DNA of 64,000 nucleotides from Mariprofundus sp. KV (GCF_013387475.1 NZ_VWNB01000008.1:62001-126000), one strand, 5' to 3'. Shown: positions 15,302 through 25,462, counted from the first letter of the stretch. Notes: a model not told the origin generated them from the letters alone. Program-made: numbers and translations.

Positions 15302-18046
15302 CTAATCGATTCTGTTGAGTGTAACCCAGATCGAGGCGATTTCGCGGGCACGATCCCTGTCTGTGGGGGCTGCAGGAAAGATGCGCTGTTTGCTGATGCC
15401 GCGATGGTTGAGAAAACGCTCGATCAGCATCTGGCTATACTCGATGCGCTGCATTGAATCCCAGTTGAGACTCTCACCACTCCATTTCGGGATTAGATCA
15501 ACAATCAGCGCGGGATCCTCATGCATCTTCTTCAGCACTTTGCGCAGGCGGGTACGCTCATTCAGGGAGAGGTTGCCGGACTCATGCAGTCGAATGCGTG
15601 TTGCCACTTTCGCACCGCGCTGTTCAGGCGCTGCTGAGGCTGCAGCAGGGCGCTGAGCCAACGCCTGCAGCTGCTTCTGCAGTTGCAGGCCAAGGCCCTC
15701 CATGTCGGGTGCTTCACGCTGCCACTCTCCGCCAAGAGGCAACGAGATCGTTATCTCCCGCTCTTCATTCTCCAGTCTGTGAAGCAGATCGATGCTGTTG
15801 TAGCCGACCCGATTGATCATAGGGTCGTTAGCTGTGACAGCATGCTCCAGCTTCACGCGATAGAGCGAAAGCTGCACGTTGCCCAGATACTGCTCTGCAG
15901 ATTCACCCTGCCTGATATTCAGTGAGGCTGAAATTCGCCCCTGAATCGGTTTAGGGAAGCCTGATGCGACCATCCATTCAGAGAGGAAGAAGGGGGTGGC
16001 ATGTTCAAGGGTAATAGTGCCGAGAAACTGTTCGTAACTGGAGAGCGGACTCCACTGGCCATCAAGCTTGAGCAGGCCGCCTCCCATCGCTCCCTGTAGT
16101 GAGAGGACGGAGGGGTTCTGCGGTGAGAGGGTGGTGAGCTGAAGCTCCGCATCTTTGAGCCAGTAGGCGTCTGCTTGTCCGACGCTTACACTTCCACTCT
16201 TCCAGAGAATCTCATCCACCAGCCATTTGCCAGCAGCCAGATTTTCAGCCCACCATGCTTGCTGTCCGGTTGCAGCTTCAGTATCACGCCTGTTTTTCAG
16301 ATAGGGCGGCAGCGGCTGCAGGGGAGCAATATAGTGCCAGTTTTCGGCGACCAGTGATTGTATATGCTGGCTGTCGCTACCTGTGCCGACAGGGCCGAAG
16401 GTGGTTGATATTTTTTCAGCCATCCAGCGGCTGCCGGCATGGGCGAGAATCAGGTTTTCACTGCTGGCGCTGCCATGAAACAGCCAGACGCCACTGTTGA
16501 AAGCAGCCTCGGTAGCGAGGGATGCTGTACCATCAAGCATCAACGGGGCGCTCTCCGAGCCTTTGAGCGGAATCAGTGGGCGCAGTTGGGTTAGCGGAAT
16601 ATGAGCCCCTTTTATCTTCAATTGCGCACGATTGAAGTTGCCATGCTGCCCTTCAATCTCTCCCCTGATCTGCCACTCCGGATCCTCATCCCGGTTCTTC
16701 ATACTCTTGAGTATAATGCTGTTTATACCTGTATTGGAGATTGAACAGCTGCCATTGAGCTCCGAGAGCTGGATGTTTCCTGAATCAAGTGCAAGCAGCA
16801 TACTCAGAGATTCAATCTCAATCGTGTCGATATCGTACTGCCAGGGCTGAGCCAGCACCTGCCTGTCGGCACGACGCTGTAACTGTGGTTGGTAGGAGAT
16901 GAGTGGCTTTGAGAGTTTGATGTCGCGGGCTGCAAATATCTGCCGGGCGGAGTCCAGCCTCATATCGTGATAATCCAGCTTTTCGATGGACCAGTTGCCA
17001 AGGTTCTCATCCGCCAGAGGTGCAAAGGTGAGGTGATCAAGGCTGCCCTGTTGGCTGCTAAAACGGGAGCCTCTCTCATCACGCTGCCAGATCAGTTCAC
17101 CATCGAGTCTTGCGCCGATGAGTTGTCGGTTTGCAATGATCGGGAGGTGGTGGCTCCATGTTTCCAGTTGCCAGCCACCGGTATGTATGGCGATTTTTAA
17201 GCCGCTGTCTGAATGGGTACCCTGCCACTGCAGCTTTGAAGCGTGCAGAGCCTTCTCGTCATGTTGCTGATTCACCCTTAGCTCGCCAAGCAGAGAGATT
17301 GCCGCCGCTTCGCCCGCATCTCTGCGCCACTCCATCTCGCCTGAGAGAAAGCCGGAGCTCGGGCCGGGGTGCGCCGCCCTGGTCAGTTGGGAGAGGTCGA
17401 TATGTCGCCAGCTTACGCTGCCACTCTCTTCTCCGTCGCCCCCTGCCGATCTGAGCCAGCTAGCCTGAACCGGTGCACCGTTGACTCTGGATGTGAGCGT
17501 GATTCTGCGCATCTCACCAAGCGCCTGTTGTGAGAGCTGAAGGTCGGAGAGAATCAGCGGAGGATTGGAATTATCAAGATAAATGGCGAGTTCTCCACCA
17601 TCAATGATCATGGCATGGGTTGCCTGCCAGAGGCGTAGAAGCTGTCTCTCCTGCTGCCAGAGCGAGAGTGTTTCATCGCGATGCAGCTGCGCATGCAGGC
17701 CGGTGATCTGCATGCTGCCGATTTTCGGGTTATCTCCGGTTAGCTGTTGTGGCTCGGCCCGAACAAGCATGTGCTCGATATTAAGCGCATCGCTTCCTCG
17801 TTTGATATTGATCTGACGAAGGATCAGACCGTTGCGCAGCAGGTGGTAGCGCACATCACCAATCTCGACATCAGCACGTTTCGCCCACTTGTAAACAGCC
17901 TCTTCGGCCTGTTCCTGTGCCTGTATCTGCAGAGAGAGGTGCACGGCTACACAGAGCAGTGAGAGAATGGCGATCCATGCAAGATACCAGCGGGCTCCCG
18001 GCGGGAAGATACCTACCGGGTGACGAAACAGGTGTGCTTTTTTCAG
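15302..18046 (-). CDS. AsmA/DUF748-like envelope protein, probable CTG start
   Basis: The protein has one N-terminal membrane helix (LAWIAILSLLCVAVHL, about residues 21-36), then some 750 residues of beta-rich periplasmic sequence, and a C-terminal block RFLNHRGISKQRIFPAAP like the end of DUF748 proteins. Members of the AsmA/TamB superfamily bridge the inner and outer membranes and affect lipid or protein traffic. The first ordinary start in frame is a GTG at 17944, which would remove the membrane anchor. A CTG at 18046 follows GGAGG by four bases and restores it (914 residues). The gene begins 23 bases after acs ends, so they are probably co-transcribed. Confidence 0.75.
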   Translation of the reverse strand: MKKAHLFRHPVGIFPPGARWYLAWIAILSLLCVAVHLSLQIQAQEQAEEAVYKWAKRADVEIGDVRYHLLRNGLILRQINIKRGSDALNIEHMLVRAEPQQLTGDNPKIGSMQITGLHAQLHRDETLSLWQQERQLLRLWQATHAMIIDGGELAIYLDNSNPPLILSDLQLSQQALGEMRRITLTSRVNGAPVQASWLRSAGGDGEESGSVSWRHIDLSQLTRAAHPGPSSGFLSGEMEWRRDAGEAAAISLLGELRVNQQHDEKALHASKLQWQGTHSDSGLKIAIHTGGWQLETWSHHLPIIANRQLIGARLDGELIWQRDERGSRFSSQQGSLDHLTFAPLADENLGNWSIEKLDYHDMRLDSARQIFAARDIKLSKPLISYQPQLQRRADRQVLAQPWQYDIDTIEIESLSMLLALDSGNIQLSELNGSCSISNTGINSIILKSMKNRDEDPEWQIRGEIEGQHGNFNRAQLKIKGAHIPLTQLRPLIPLKGSESAPLMLDGTASLATEAAFNSGVWLFHGSASSENLILAHAGSRWMAEKISTTFGPVGTGSDSQHIQSLVAENWHYIAPLQPLPPYLKNRRDTEAATGQQAWWAENLAAGKWLVDEILWKSGSVSVGQADAYWLKDAELQLTTLSPQNPSVLSLQGAMGGGLLKLDGQWSPLSSYEQFLGTITLEHATPFFLSEWMVASGFPKPIQGRISASLNIRQGESAEQYLGNVQLSLYRVKLEHAVTANDPMINRVGYNSIDLLHRLENEEREITISLPLGGEWQREAPDMEGLGLQLQKQLQALAQRPAAASAAPEQRGAKVATRIRLHESGNLSLNERTRLRKVLKKMHEDPALIVDLIPKWSGESLNWDSMQRIEYSQMLIERFLNHRGISKQRIFPAAPTDRDRAREIASIWVTLNRID

Positions 18047-18069
18047 GTCGCCTCCACGGTCAGTAGCTG

Positions 18070-20016
18070 CTAGAGCCGACTGTTTTGCAACTGCTCTACA
18101 ACTGACTGATCTTCCAGCGTTGAGACATCTGAGGTGATCGGCCGATCAGCAGCGATATCCCTGAGCAGGCGCCGCATGATTTTACCCGAACGTGTTTTCG
18201 GCAGGCTATCGGCAAAACGGATATCATCGGGTTTGGCGATGGCGCCGATCTCTTTGGCGACATGGGCACGCAACTCTGCAGCCAGTGTTTCACTGACTTC
18301 ACATTTGAGTACGACAAAGGCGCAGATCGCCTCGCCTTTGATGGCGTCAGGGCGGCCGACAACGGCTGCTTCAGCAACGGCCTCGTGCGAAACCAGTGCT
18401 GATTCGAGCTCCATCGTGCCAAGTCGGTGACCGGATACATTAAGCACATCATCCACACGACCCATGATCCAGAAATAGCCATCTTCATCACGGCGAGCAC
18501 CATCACCGGCAAAATAGTAGCGACCACCAAAGTTCTTCCAGTAGGTGGCGATATAACGTTTATCATCACCCCAGACGCCGCGCAGCATCGATGGCCATGG
18601 CTTGCGGATCACCAGCAGGCCACCGCCCTCACTAACCGGTTTGCCCTCCTCATCGACCACTGCTGCATCGATACCCGGCAGGGGTTTGGTTGCTGAGCCG
18701 GGTTTGGTCGGAGTGGCAAAGGGCAGCGGAGCGAGCATGTGGCCGCCGGTTTCAGTCTGCCACCAGGTATCGACTATCGGACAGCGCTCTTTACCGATCA
18801 CCTTGTGGTACCACATCCACGCTTCAGGATTGATCGGTTCACCCACTGTGCCGAGCACGCGCAGTTTCGAGAGGTCATGGCTGTTTGGCCATTTGTCACC
18901 GGCCTTGTTCAGGGCGCGAATGGCTGTAGGCGCAGTGTAGAAGATGGTGACGCCATGATCAGCACAGATCTTCCACAGACGACCGGGATCGGGGTAGGTG
19001 GGCACACCCTCATACATCACGGTGGTACCGCCGTTGGCCAGCGGGCCGTAGACAGAGTAGGTGTGGCCGGTAATCCAGCCGACATCGGCGGTACACCAGA
19101 AGAGATCACGCTCAGGCCGGAAGTCGAAGCTCCAGCGCATGGTCAGACGCGCCCAGAGCAGGTAACCGGCCGTAGAGTGCAGGATACCCTTGGGTTTGCC
19201 GGTGGAACCGGAGGTGTAGAGGATAAACAGCGGATGTTCAGAATCCAGCGAGGCCGGTTCGCAATGGCCCGGTTGAACATTGAGGGCGTCATGCCAGTTG
19301 ATGTCACGGCCGGCAGACCAGTTGATCTCGTTGCCGGCGTGGCGAACCACCAGCACATGCGAGATGGTGCGGCAGCCCTCGGAGAGCGCCTCATCAACAT
19401 TGGGTTTGAGGGCGTGGATGCCACCGCGGCGGCCGCCGCCATCAGCGGTAACCACCAGTTTTGCTCCGGCATCTTCGATACGATCACGTAGCGCCTGTGG
19501 AGAGAAGGCACCAAAGACCACCGAGTGCACAGCCCCGATGCGGGTACAGGCGAGCATGGCGATAGCGGCTTCGGCGATCATCGGCATATAGATGATCACC
19601 CGATCACCAGCCCTGATGCCGATCTCTTTCATGGCATTGGCTGCACGGCACACCTCATGCAGCAGCTGCCTGTAACTGTAGTTGCGCACCTCGCCGGCTT
19701 CGGACTCCCAGATGATGGCGGTGCGTTCGCCAAGGCCTGCCTGAACATGGCGATCAAGGCAGTTTTCCGAGAGATTGAGCTTGCCATCCTCAAACCAGCG
19801 GAAGAAGGGGGCATGTTCACTGTTCAGGACGCGGGTGAATGGCTGTTGCCAGCTCAGGTGCTCACGAGCCAGATCACGCCATGTGCTATCCGAATCACTC
19901 TCGAACTGTGCCCGTATGGCCTCATACTCCTGCATCGAAGCAATGTGACCCCGGTGCCCTTGTGGCGGGTTAAATATGCGGGTCTCATCCAGAATAGTAG
20001 TGATCGCTTCAGACAT
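18070..20016 (-). CDS. acs: Acetyl-CoA synthetase
   Basis: Acs makes acetyl-CoA from acetate, ATP and CoA through acetyl-AMP. The AMP-binding signature [11 protein letters not shown] and the C-terminal [12 protein letters not shown], whose lysine is the regulatory acetylation site of the family, are both present. The length (648 residues) is normal. I place the start at the third methionine of the frame (MSEAITT) because GGAGGAG lies a few bases upstream; the longer start at 20034 would put this ribosome site inside the gene. It is divergent from cutA. The intact AsmA-like gene downstream follows by 23 bases. The disrupted neighbour at 14.0 kb is an acetoin/deacetylase relative, which may be coincidence. 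Confidence 0.97.
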   Translation of the reverse strand: MSEAITTILDETRIFNPPQGHRGHIASMQEYEAIRAQFESDSDSTWRDLAREHLSWQQPFTRVLNSEHAPFFRWFEDGKLNLSENCLDRHVQAGLGERTAIIWESEAGEVRNYSYRQLLHEVCRAANAMKEIGIRAGDRVIIYMPMIAEAAIAMLACTRIGAVHSVVFGAFSPQALRDRIEDAGAKLVVTADGGGRRGGIHALKPNVDEALSEGCRTISHVLVVRHAGNEINWSAGRDINWHDALNVQPGHCEPASLDSEHPLFILYTSGSTGKPKGILHSTAGYLLWARLTMRWSFDFRPERDLFWCTADVGWITGHTYSVYGPLANGGTTVMYEGVPTYPDPGRLWKICADHGVTIFYTAPTAIRALNKAGDKWPNSHDLSKLRVLGTVGEPINPEAWMWYHKVIGKERCPIVDTWWQTETGGHMLAPLPFATPTKPGSATKPLPGIDAAVVDEEGKPVSEGGGLLVIRKPWPSMLRGVWGDDKRYIATYWKNFGGRYYFAGDGARRDEDGYFWIMGRVDDVLNVSGHRLGTMELESALVSHEAVAEAAVVGRPDAIKGEAICAFVVLKCEVSETLAAELRAHVAKEIGAIAKPDDIRFADSLPKTRSGKIMRRLLRDIAADRPITSDVSTLEDQSVVEQLQNSRL

Positions 20017-20104
20017 GGGCTCCTCCATTGGCACTCATTTCTAACAGGCTGAGTATAGCTGGACAACAGGCTTTCGCTGATGTGTGAATAGGTTATTATA
20101 GCGC

Positions 20105-20446
20105 ATGCAAAAAGTTTGTCTTATTAAAACCAGTGTTGGCACGATGGACGCAGCAGAGAAGCTGGCAACAGCGCTGGTAGAGATGCAGCGGGCCGCTTGT
20201 GTTCATATCAGCGGTCCGGGCAGATCGATCTACCGTTGGCAGGGCAAGCTTGAGGTGGAAGATGAGTATTGTCTGACCATCAAAACCAGCCCTTCGCTTC
20301 GTGATAGTACGGTTTTATATCTGACTGCTGCGCACCCATATGAATTGCCTGAGGTGATCTGGAGAGAGTTCGATGCAACAGATGCGTATGGTGACTGGGT
20401 CTATGGGGAGGTCGATGCTAGTATCGGCACGAATGCACAGGAGTGA
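20105..20446 (+). CDS. cutA: Divalent-cation tolerance protein CutA
   Basis: The 113-residue protein has the ferredoxin-like CutA fold with the typical AACVHISGPGRSIYRWQGKL segment and the HPYELPEV motif. CutA forms trimers; links to copper tolerance and to thiol-redox proteins are known but its role is not settled. A TATTAT -10-like element at about 20,094-20,099 lies so near the ATG that the transcript could have almost no leader, and no Shine-Dalgarno is evident. It precedes ccdA by three bases, an arrangement known from other proteobacteria where cutA sits beside dsbD. Confidence 0.95.
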   Translation: MQKVCLIKTSVGTMDAAEKLATALVEMQRAACVHISGPGRSIYRWQGKLEVEDEYCLTIKTSPSLRDSTVLYLTAAHPYELPEVIWREFDATDAYGDWVYGEVDASIGTNAQE

Positions 20447-20449
20447 TGA

Positions 20450-21205
20450 ATGATTGAAGTTACATATGCCGGGGCTCTGGTGGCGGGGCTGCTCTCTTTC
20501 CTCTCCCCCTGCGTGTTGCCGCTGGTTCCAGCCTATCTCTCCTATATCTCCGGTGTGTCTGTCAATGAGCTGCGTCATCATGACGGGGCTGATGCTTCAG
20601 TGCGCAGGCATGCATTGAGCCAGTCGCTCTGGTTTGTTGCCGGTTTCAGCCTGGTGTTTATTGCCCTTGGTGCTTCGGCATCACTGATCGGCCAGTGGAT
20701 GCTGAGTAATATGGCGATTCTCGGAAAGGTTGCCGGTGTAATCATCGTCATCTTTGGTCTTCATTATGCAGCGATCATTCGCATTCCGTTTTTGATGATG
20801 GAGGCGCGATTCGACGCCGGTGGCGTGAATGCCAAGCATGGGATGGGCGCACTTATCCTCGGTGCGGCATTTGCCTTTGGCTGGACACCCTGTATCGGTC
20901 CGATTCTCGGAGCCATTCTTGCTGTGGCCGGAGCTCAGGCTGAGATGTTGCGCGGCGTGATGCTTCTGGCCACCTACTCGCTGGGTCTTGCCATTCCATT
21001 CCTGCTGGCGGCACTGGCAACCGATAGCTTCCTGCGCTGGTCACAGCGATTTAAACACCATTTTGACCTGATCGAGAAGATATCCGGACTGTTGCTGATA
21101 GTGGTTGGCGTGCTTATTTTTCTCGGCAGCTTCAGTGTGGTTTCAGGCTGGTTGATTGAGTGGTTTCCATTCCTGGCCGATATCGAAGGCGCATTTTCCC
21201 AGTGA
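20450..21205 (+). CDS. ccdA: CcdA/DsbD-type thiol-disulfide transmembrane transporter
   Basis: The protein has six hydrophobic helices and the two conserved cysteine segments of the family, LSPCVLPLVPAYLSYISG near residue 20 and GWTPCIGPILGAI near 145. CcdA moves reducing equivalents from cytoplasmic thioredoxin to periplasmic partners such as the cytochrome c maturation apparatus. It lacks the thioredoxin domains of full DsbD, so it is the short form (251 residues). AGGAGTG precedes the ATG. It forms a pair with cutA. Confidence 0.92.
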   Translation: MIEVTYAGALVAGLLSFLSPCVLPLVPAYLSYISGVSVNELRHHDGADASVRRHALSQSLWFVAGFSLVFIALGASASLIGQWMLSNMAILGKVAGVIIVIFGLHYAAIIRIPFLMMEARFDAGGVNAKHGMGALILGAAFAFGWTPCIGPILGAILAVAGAQAEMLRGVMLLATYSLGLAIPFLLAALATDSFLRWSQRFKHHFDLIEKISGLLLIVVGVLIFLGSFSVVSGWLIEWFPFLADIEGAFSQ

Positions 21206-21270
21206 TAAATATGTGGCGGCCATTTCTAATGGTTGACCCTGATTCACTCTGGTGATTCAATATCAGCGTT

Positions 21271-21555
21271 ATGCATGAATCTCCCCAACAAGCACTTGAA
21301 AGTCGCATCGAAGCACTGGCCGATCATCTGTCGGAAATTCGGCGCAATATGGAAAAAATTATTGCTGATAATCATCGCATGCGTGAAGTGGTGCGTATTG
21401 CTGAGAGCGAATTGCGCAAGCGTCGTGATCAGGTGCAGAAGCTTGAGAGTGAGCTGGAGGGGTTGCAGAACAGCCGTCTTGAGGCCAAGGCTCGTGTTGA
21501 GCACGCCATGGAAAAGCTCGATGATCTGATCTCCAATCAGGGTGAGGCTTTATGA
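21271..21555 (+). CDS. ZapB-like coiled-coil protein upstream of zapA
   Basis: This 94-residue protein is nearly all charged coiled coil (about residues 8-88) with no membrane segment. It lies directly before zapA and overlaps it by four bases. In many proteobacteria a small coiled-coil protein with a ZapB/TIGR02449-like sequence occupies this place and is thought to act at the division ring. The family assignment rests mainly on position and composition, since coiled coils resemble each other. Confidence 0.75.
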   Translation: MHESPQQALESRIEALADHLSEIRRNMEKIIADNHRMREVVRIAESELRKRRDQVQKLESELEGLQNSRLEAKARVEHAMEKLDDLISNQGEAL

Positions 21556-21845
21556 GTCAGCATGTTGAAATTAACCTGATGGGTCGTTCATTTACGATCA
21601 TGACCGATGAAGATCCTGGTCAGGTAACTGCTGCTGCAAACCTTGTGCAGGAGCATATTGATGAGATCAGGCAGATGGGTACTACCGTCGGTTCCGATCG
21701 CCTTCTTACCCTTGTAGCACTGAATCTGGCAGGTGAACTGCTGAAAGATAAAGAGGGTAAAGTGGAGGGACTGGATTCCTTGATCTCTGCATTTGACGGA
21801 GTAGTATCACAAGCAGAAGGTTTAGCGAAAGCGCCCCTGCGTTGA
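21552..21845 (+). CDS. zapA: Cell division protein ZapA
   Basis: ZapA bundles FtsZ filaments and stabilises the Z-ring. The N-terminal domain starts VEINLMGRSFTIM, followed by the characteristic D-RLL-LVALNLAGELL segment (GSDRLLTLVALNLAGELL) and a short C-terminal coiled coil. The 97-residue length is normal. It overlaps the upstream coiled-coil gene and is followed within eight bases by the 6S RNA, the arrangement known in gamma-proteobacteria. Confidence 0.95.
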   Translation: MSQHVEINLMGRSFTIMTDEDPGQVTAAANLVQEHIDEIRQMGTTVGSDRLLTLVALNLAGELLKDKEGKVEGLDSLISAFDGVVSQAEGLAKAPLR

Positions 21846-21852
21846 TCGAATG

Positions 21853-22030
21853 GCAGAAATGTTGCCTGAGCCGATACTTGTCGAAAGGGAGCCTACCTAC
21901 TTTGGCCGTGAGCGTCCCGTAACCGGGATACCTGAAGCTGGAGTGCGGCGCCCACCTCTTGTTAGAGGGTTCGACGACTGTTTGCCACGACGCCAGCGTG
22001 GGGGCGCCCCAAACCTCCCTTTGTATCTGC
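21853..22030 (+). ncRNA. ssrS: 6S RNA
   Basis: 6S RNA imitates an open promoter and sequesters the sigma-70 RNA polymerase holoenzyme in stationary phase. The segment between zapA and fau contains the family's conserved TGAGCCGATA near 21,868 and a matching 3' half with GGGTTCGACGAC near 21,967. The two ends pair at least through GCAGA (21853-21857) and TCTGC (22026-22030). The length of about 178 bases is near that of the E. coli RNA. A reading frame crosses it but has no coding character. End positions are approximate. Confidence 0.9.
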
Positions 22031-22049
22031 ACCTCCATTTTGATATCCA

Positions 22050-22634
22050 ATGACTATTGATCCTGTTGATAAGGGTGCTCTAAGAGCAGCGGCTCTGGCT
22101 TCGCGTCAGCAGCTCTCTGTTGATGATCGGCAGCGTTACTCAGCAGGGATTCAGCAACACCTTGTGACTCACCTGAATGCTCAGCCCGAGTTCTCCGATA
22201 TGATCCTTACCTATCGCGCCATGCCCTCGGAGGTGAATACCGATAGCCTGTTTGCGATGGCGGAGCGGCGTTTTTTTGCGCCGGTGACGCACCATCATGA
22301 GCATATGGAGTGGCATGAGGTGACGGCTCGGAGCAGCTGGCGTCGCGGTGTGTTCGGTATTCTTGAGCCCGATGGCAATAACATCTGGCAGGGCGACAGT
22401 GGCATTACGACACTGCTCTGCCCCCTGACTGCATTTGATCGCCATGGCAATCGGCTCGGTATGGGTAAGGGCTGTTTCGATTTCTGGCTCTCACAGCATA
22501 GAGAAGAGATCTATCAGGTGATCGGCCTGGCTTTCTCCTGTCAGGAGGTCGCGAAAGTGCCTGCTGAAGGGCATGATATGCCGATGGATTTTGTTATTAC
22601 AGAAGAGGGAGTTATCAGGTGTCCGAAACGCTGA
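22050..22634 (+). CDS. fau: 5-formyltetrahydrofolate cyclo-ligase
   Basis: The enzyme converts 5-formyltetrahydrofolate to 5,10-methenyltetrahydrofolate with ATP. The family's late motif is present as RLGMGKGCFDFWL (about residues 133-145), where intact members usually read GxGxGYYDR; the Y-D-R part is changed to F-D-F. The N-terminal ALAS-RQQLS pattern is normal. The gene (ygfA in E. coli) follows 6S RNA, as it does in many proteobacteria, and is probably expressed by read-through from ssrS. The next gene overlaps its end by 16 bases. Confidence 0.9.
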   Translation: MTIDPVDKGALRAAALASRQQLSVDDRQRYSAGIQQHLVTHLNAQPEFSDMILTYRAMPSEVNTDSLFAMAERRFFAPVTHHHEHMEWHEVTARSSWRRGVFGILEPDGNNIWQGDSGITTLLCPLTAFDRHGNRLGMGKGCFDFWLSQHREEIYQVIGLAFSCQEVAKVPAEGHDMPMDFVITEEGVIRCPKR

Positions 22635-23413
22635 ATCTGCTGGTTATCGGTGATATTATTGGTAAAGCAGGTCGCAGAGCACTTGCTGATCATCTGCCGA
22701 CTCTCATTGATCAATATGATATCGCTTTTACTGTCGCCAATGGTGAGAACCTTGCCCACGGCTTTGGCCTTACCGGCAAAGTGGCTGATGAGATGTTCAG
22801 GCTTGGCGTGGATGTTCTCACCAATGGTAACCACTGCTGGGATCAGCGTGAATTTCTCAATCTGATCGATGAGGATGATCGATTCGTGCGACCGATGAAT
22901 TTTAGTGTGCATGCACCCGGCCGCGGCTGGACGGTGAAAGAGAGCCGGTGCGGTCATAAGATCGCTGTGGTGAATCTGATCGGTCAGGTCTTTATGGGGC
23001 CGTGGGACTGCCCCTTTGCTGCTGCCGATAGAGCCCTGCAGGAGATTCCTGATGATGTATCGATTGTGCTGGTCGATATGCATGCTGAAGCGACCAGTGA
23101 AAAGATGGGTATGGGCTGGCATCTGGATGGGCGCGCCTCATTTGTCTATGGCACCCATACGCATGTACCGACCTGTGATGAGACTGTGCATGCCAGTGGC
23201 ACCGCCTATCAGTCTGATATCGGTATGACCGCATCCTACCAGTCGATCATCGGTATGCAGGTGGAGGGGGCACTCTATCGTATGGTGCAGCGTCTGCCGC
23301 AGCGCTTTGAGGCAGTGGAAAAGGGGGCAAGTATCTTTGCCACGATGGTTACCATTGATGCGGTAACAGGCAAAGCAGTAGCCATTGAAAGGATCCATGT
23401 TCCAGCGATCTGA
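22619..23413 (+). CDS. ymdB: YmdB-like metallophosphoesterase (TIGR00282 family)
   Basis: The protein has the dinuclear metal phosphoesterase motifs of the TIGR00282/YmdB group: GDIIGKAGR near residue 11, ANGENLAHG near 40, TNGNHCWDQ near 69, and VDMHAEATSEK plus GTHTHVPT in the second half. YmdB of Bacillus hydrolyses cyclic nucleotides; the bacterial role here is unknown. The start is a GTG at 22619 inside the end of fau. A strong hairpin terminator lies after its stop. Confidence 0.92.
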   Translation: MSETLNLLVIGDIIGKAGRRALADHLPTLIDQYDIAFTVANGENLAHGFGLTGKVADEMFRLGVDVLTNGNHCWDQREFLNLIDEDDRFVRPMNFSVHAPGRGWTVKESRCGHKIAVVNLIGQVFMGPWDCPFAAADRALQEIPDDVSIVLVDMHAEATSEKMGMGWHLDGRASFVYGTHTHVPTCDETVHASGTAYQSDIGMTASYQSIIGMQVEGALYRMVQRLPQRFEAVEKGASIFATMVTIDAVTGKAVAIERIHVPAI

Positions 23414-23430
23414 TTGTCTTTTGGAACCAT

Positions 23431-23463
23431 AAAAAAGGGGGCCTTTTATGGCCCCCTCTTTTG
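23431..23463. terminator. Bidirectional Rho-independent terminator between ymdB and rpoD
   Basis: AGGGGGCC at 23436-23443 pairs with GGCCCCCT at 23450-23457 around a six-base loop. An A-run lies before the stem and T-rich sequence after it, so it can serve both convergent genes. Confidence 0.9.
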
Positions 23464-23478
23464 TTTGCGCTGTCGCTG

Positions 23479-25458
23479 TTAGCGAAGTGATTCTGCCTGC
23501 ATGGCCGATTCAGGCGTATCAGCAAAGGTTCTCAGCTTCTGTGCGCGTGATGGATGACGAAGCTTGCGTAGTGCCTTGGCTTCAATCTGACGAATACGCT
23601 CACGTGTCACGCCGAACTGTTTACCCACCTCTTCCAGTGTATGGTCGGTGTTCATGCCGATACCGAAACGCATGCGCAGTACCTTCTGCTCACGATCGGT
23701 AAGATTCTCCAGAACCTCCAGCGTAGCCTCAGCCAGTGCGGCACTGACTGCTGCATCCAGTGGATTCTCGGCATTCTCATCTTCTACGAAATCACCCAGC
23801 TGGGAGTCTTCATCATCACCGATCGGTGTTTCAAGCGATACCGGTTCTTTGGCCACCTCAAGGATCTGCAACACCTTCTCAACCGGCAGCTCAAGATGTT
23901 CAGCCAGCTCTTCCGGAGTCGGTTCACGACCGATCTCCTGGGCAATCTGACGGGAAACACGCATCATCTTATTGATCGTTTCGATCATGTGTACAGGAAT
24001 GCGGATGGTGCGTGCCTGATCGGCAATCGAGCGGGTGATGGCCTGACGAATCCACCATGTTGCATAGGTGGAGAATTTATAACCACGACGCCACTCAAAC
24101 TTCTCAACCGCTTTCATCAGGCCGATGTTGCCCTCCTGAATCAGGTCGAGGAAGCCAAGTCCACGGTTGGTGTACTTCTTGGCAATAGAGATCACCAGAC
24201 GCAGGTTCGCTTCGATCATCTCACGCTTGGCCTGACGCATCTTGGCTTCGCCCATGGTCAGTTTACGAGCCACATCTTTCAGCTCGTCAACCTCCATCTC
24301 GGTCTCCTGTTCAACGCGTTTCAGGCGGCGCTGATTCTCTTTGATTTTGCCCGAGATCGCTTCAAGGCCTTCAGCCCAGGCAGCCTCCTTGTTGTTTTTG
24401 ATGATGTTATCAACCCAGCGCTCATCGGTTTCGCTCGGAGGGAAGGTTTCAAGGAACATCTTACGTGGCATTTTGGCAGCCAGTGCAAAATCACGGATGG
24501 TGCGCTCAAAGCGACGCACGCGTTCAACAGCATTTTTAAAGCGCTGTACCAGTTGATCAAGCTGACGAGGTGAGAAAGGAATGCTTACCAGCTCCATCAA
24601 CATGCCATCAAGGACTTCACGGCTCTTGGCAAGCAGTGCCGGATCATCAGGTTTCTTGGCCAGCTGTTTTTTCACGGCGATAAACTTGTCGTGGAACTCT
24701 TTGGCATTGGCAAAGTGGCCAAGTGCCTCCTCCAGCTGCTCCTCCTTGGTGATGATGGTCTCCATCATCGGCGTACCGTCAGGTGTGGCAGTGCGCGCCT
24801 TGATTGCTTCAGAGAGCTGCTCACCATCAAGCTTGGGCTCGATATCCAGAGGCTCATCATCCTCATCTTCACTGCGGCTCATGCGATTTTCATACTCTTT
24901 AATTGCTGCGGCATTCACTACTTTTTCATCAACATCAATGATGTCTCGGAAGTTTGGCTCTTCGCCGGTCTCAATCGCTTCATCGCGGATTTCGATAATG
25001 CGCTCACCCAGCAGCATGATTTCACGGAAGGTGGATGGGCAGAGGCAGATCGCCTCATGCACCTGCATGCGGCCCTCTTCGATACGGCGGGCAATCTCGA
25101 TTTCGCCTTCACGGGTCAATAGCTCTACGGTGCCCATTTCGCGCAGGTACATACGTACCGGATCATCAATGCGGACTACTGTTCCCAGCTGTGAGGTGTC
25201 GGCACGCAGTGCTGAGTCCTCTTTGCGCAGGCGATCCTTGCGCATGGCATAAGCACCGGTAGGTGCACGCTCGGGGTCAACCACCTCAACACCCATTTCG
25301 GTGAAGACGTTAATCAGCTGCTCAATACGATCGGCAGAGACCAGATCTTCGGGCAGATGTTTGTTGAGCTCATCATAGGTGATGTATCCGGCCTGCTTGC
25401 CTTTAGCCATCAGGCTTCCAAGTTCGCGGATGTTAACTTGCTCTGGTTTCTTCGACAT
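23479..25458 (-). CDS. rpoD: RNA polymerase primary sigma factor RpoD
   Basis: The 659-residue protein is a full housekeeping sigma-70. It has region 1.1 at the N-terminus, region 1.2 near VRMYLREMG, and a large non-conserved insertion (about residues 150-380). Region 2 ([20 protein letters not shown] and WWIRQAITR) is followed by region 4 with [20 protein letters not shown] for -35 recognition. It is the last gene of the macromolecular-synthesis cluster and starts four bases after dnaG ends, so translation may be coupled. Its 3' end faces ymdB across a shared terminator. Confidence 0.98.
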   Translation of the reverse strand: MSKKPEQVNIRELGSLMAKGKQAGYITYDELNKHLPEDLVSADRIEQLINVFTEMGVEVVDPERAPTGAYAMRKDRLRKEDSALRADTSQLGTVVRIDDPVRMYLREMGTVELLTREGEIEIARRIEEGRMQVHEAICLCPSTFREIMLLGERIIEIRDEAIETGEEPNFRDIIDVDEKVVNAAAIKEYENRMSRSEDEDDEPLDIEPKLDGEQLSEAIKARTATPDGTPMMETIITKEEQLEEALGHFANAKEFHDKFIAVKKQLAKKPDDPALLAKSREVLDGMLMELVSIPFSPRQLDQLVQRFKNAVERVRRFERTIRDFALAAKMPRKMFLETFPPSETDERWVDNIIKNNKEAAWAEGLEAISGKIKENQRRLKRVEQETEMEVDELKDVARKLTMGEAKMRQAKREMIEANLRLVISIAKKYTNRGLGFLDLIQEGNIGLMKAVEKFEWRRGYKFSTYATWWIRQAITRSIADQARTIRIPVHMIETINKMMRVSRQIAQEIGREPTPEELAEHLELPVEKVLQILEVAKEPVSLETPIGDDEDSQLGDFVEDENAENPLDAAVSAALAEATLEVLENLTDREQKVLRMRFGIGMNTDHTLEEVGKQFGVTRERIRQIEAKALRKLRHPSRAQKLRTFADTPESAMQAESLR

Positions 25459-25462
25459 GCGG

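Noticed and set aside
18739-19491. Long antisense frame inside acs
   Set aside because: It is fully covered by the highly conserved acs gene on the other strand and arises from codon bias.
21850-22053. Frame across the 6S RNA
   Set aside because: The sequence fits the 6S RNA motifs, and the frame has no ribosome site.
23641-24573. 310-codon antisense frame inside rpoD
   Set aside because: rpoD covers it completely and the product has no coherent domain; GC-rich codon bias opens such frames.
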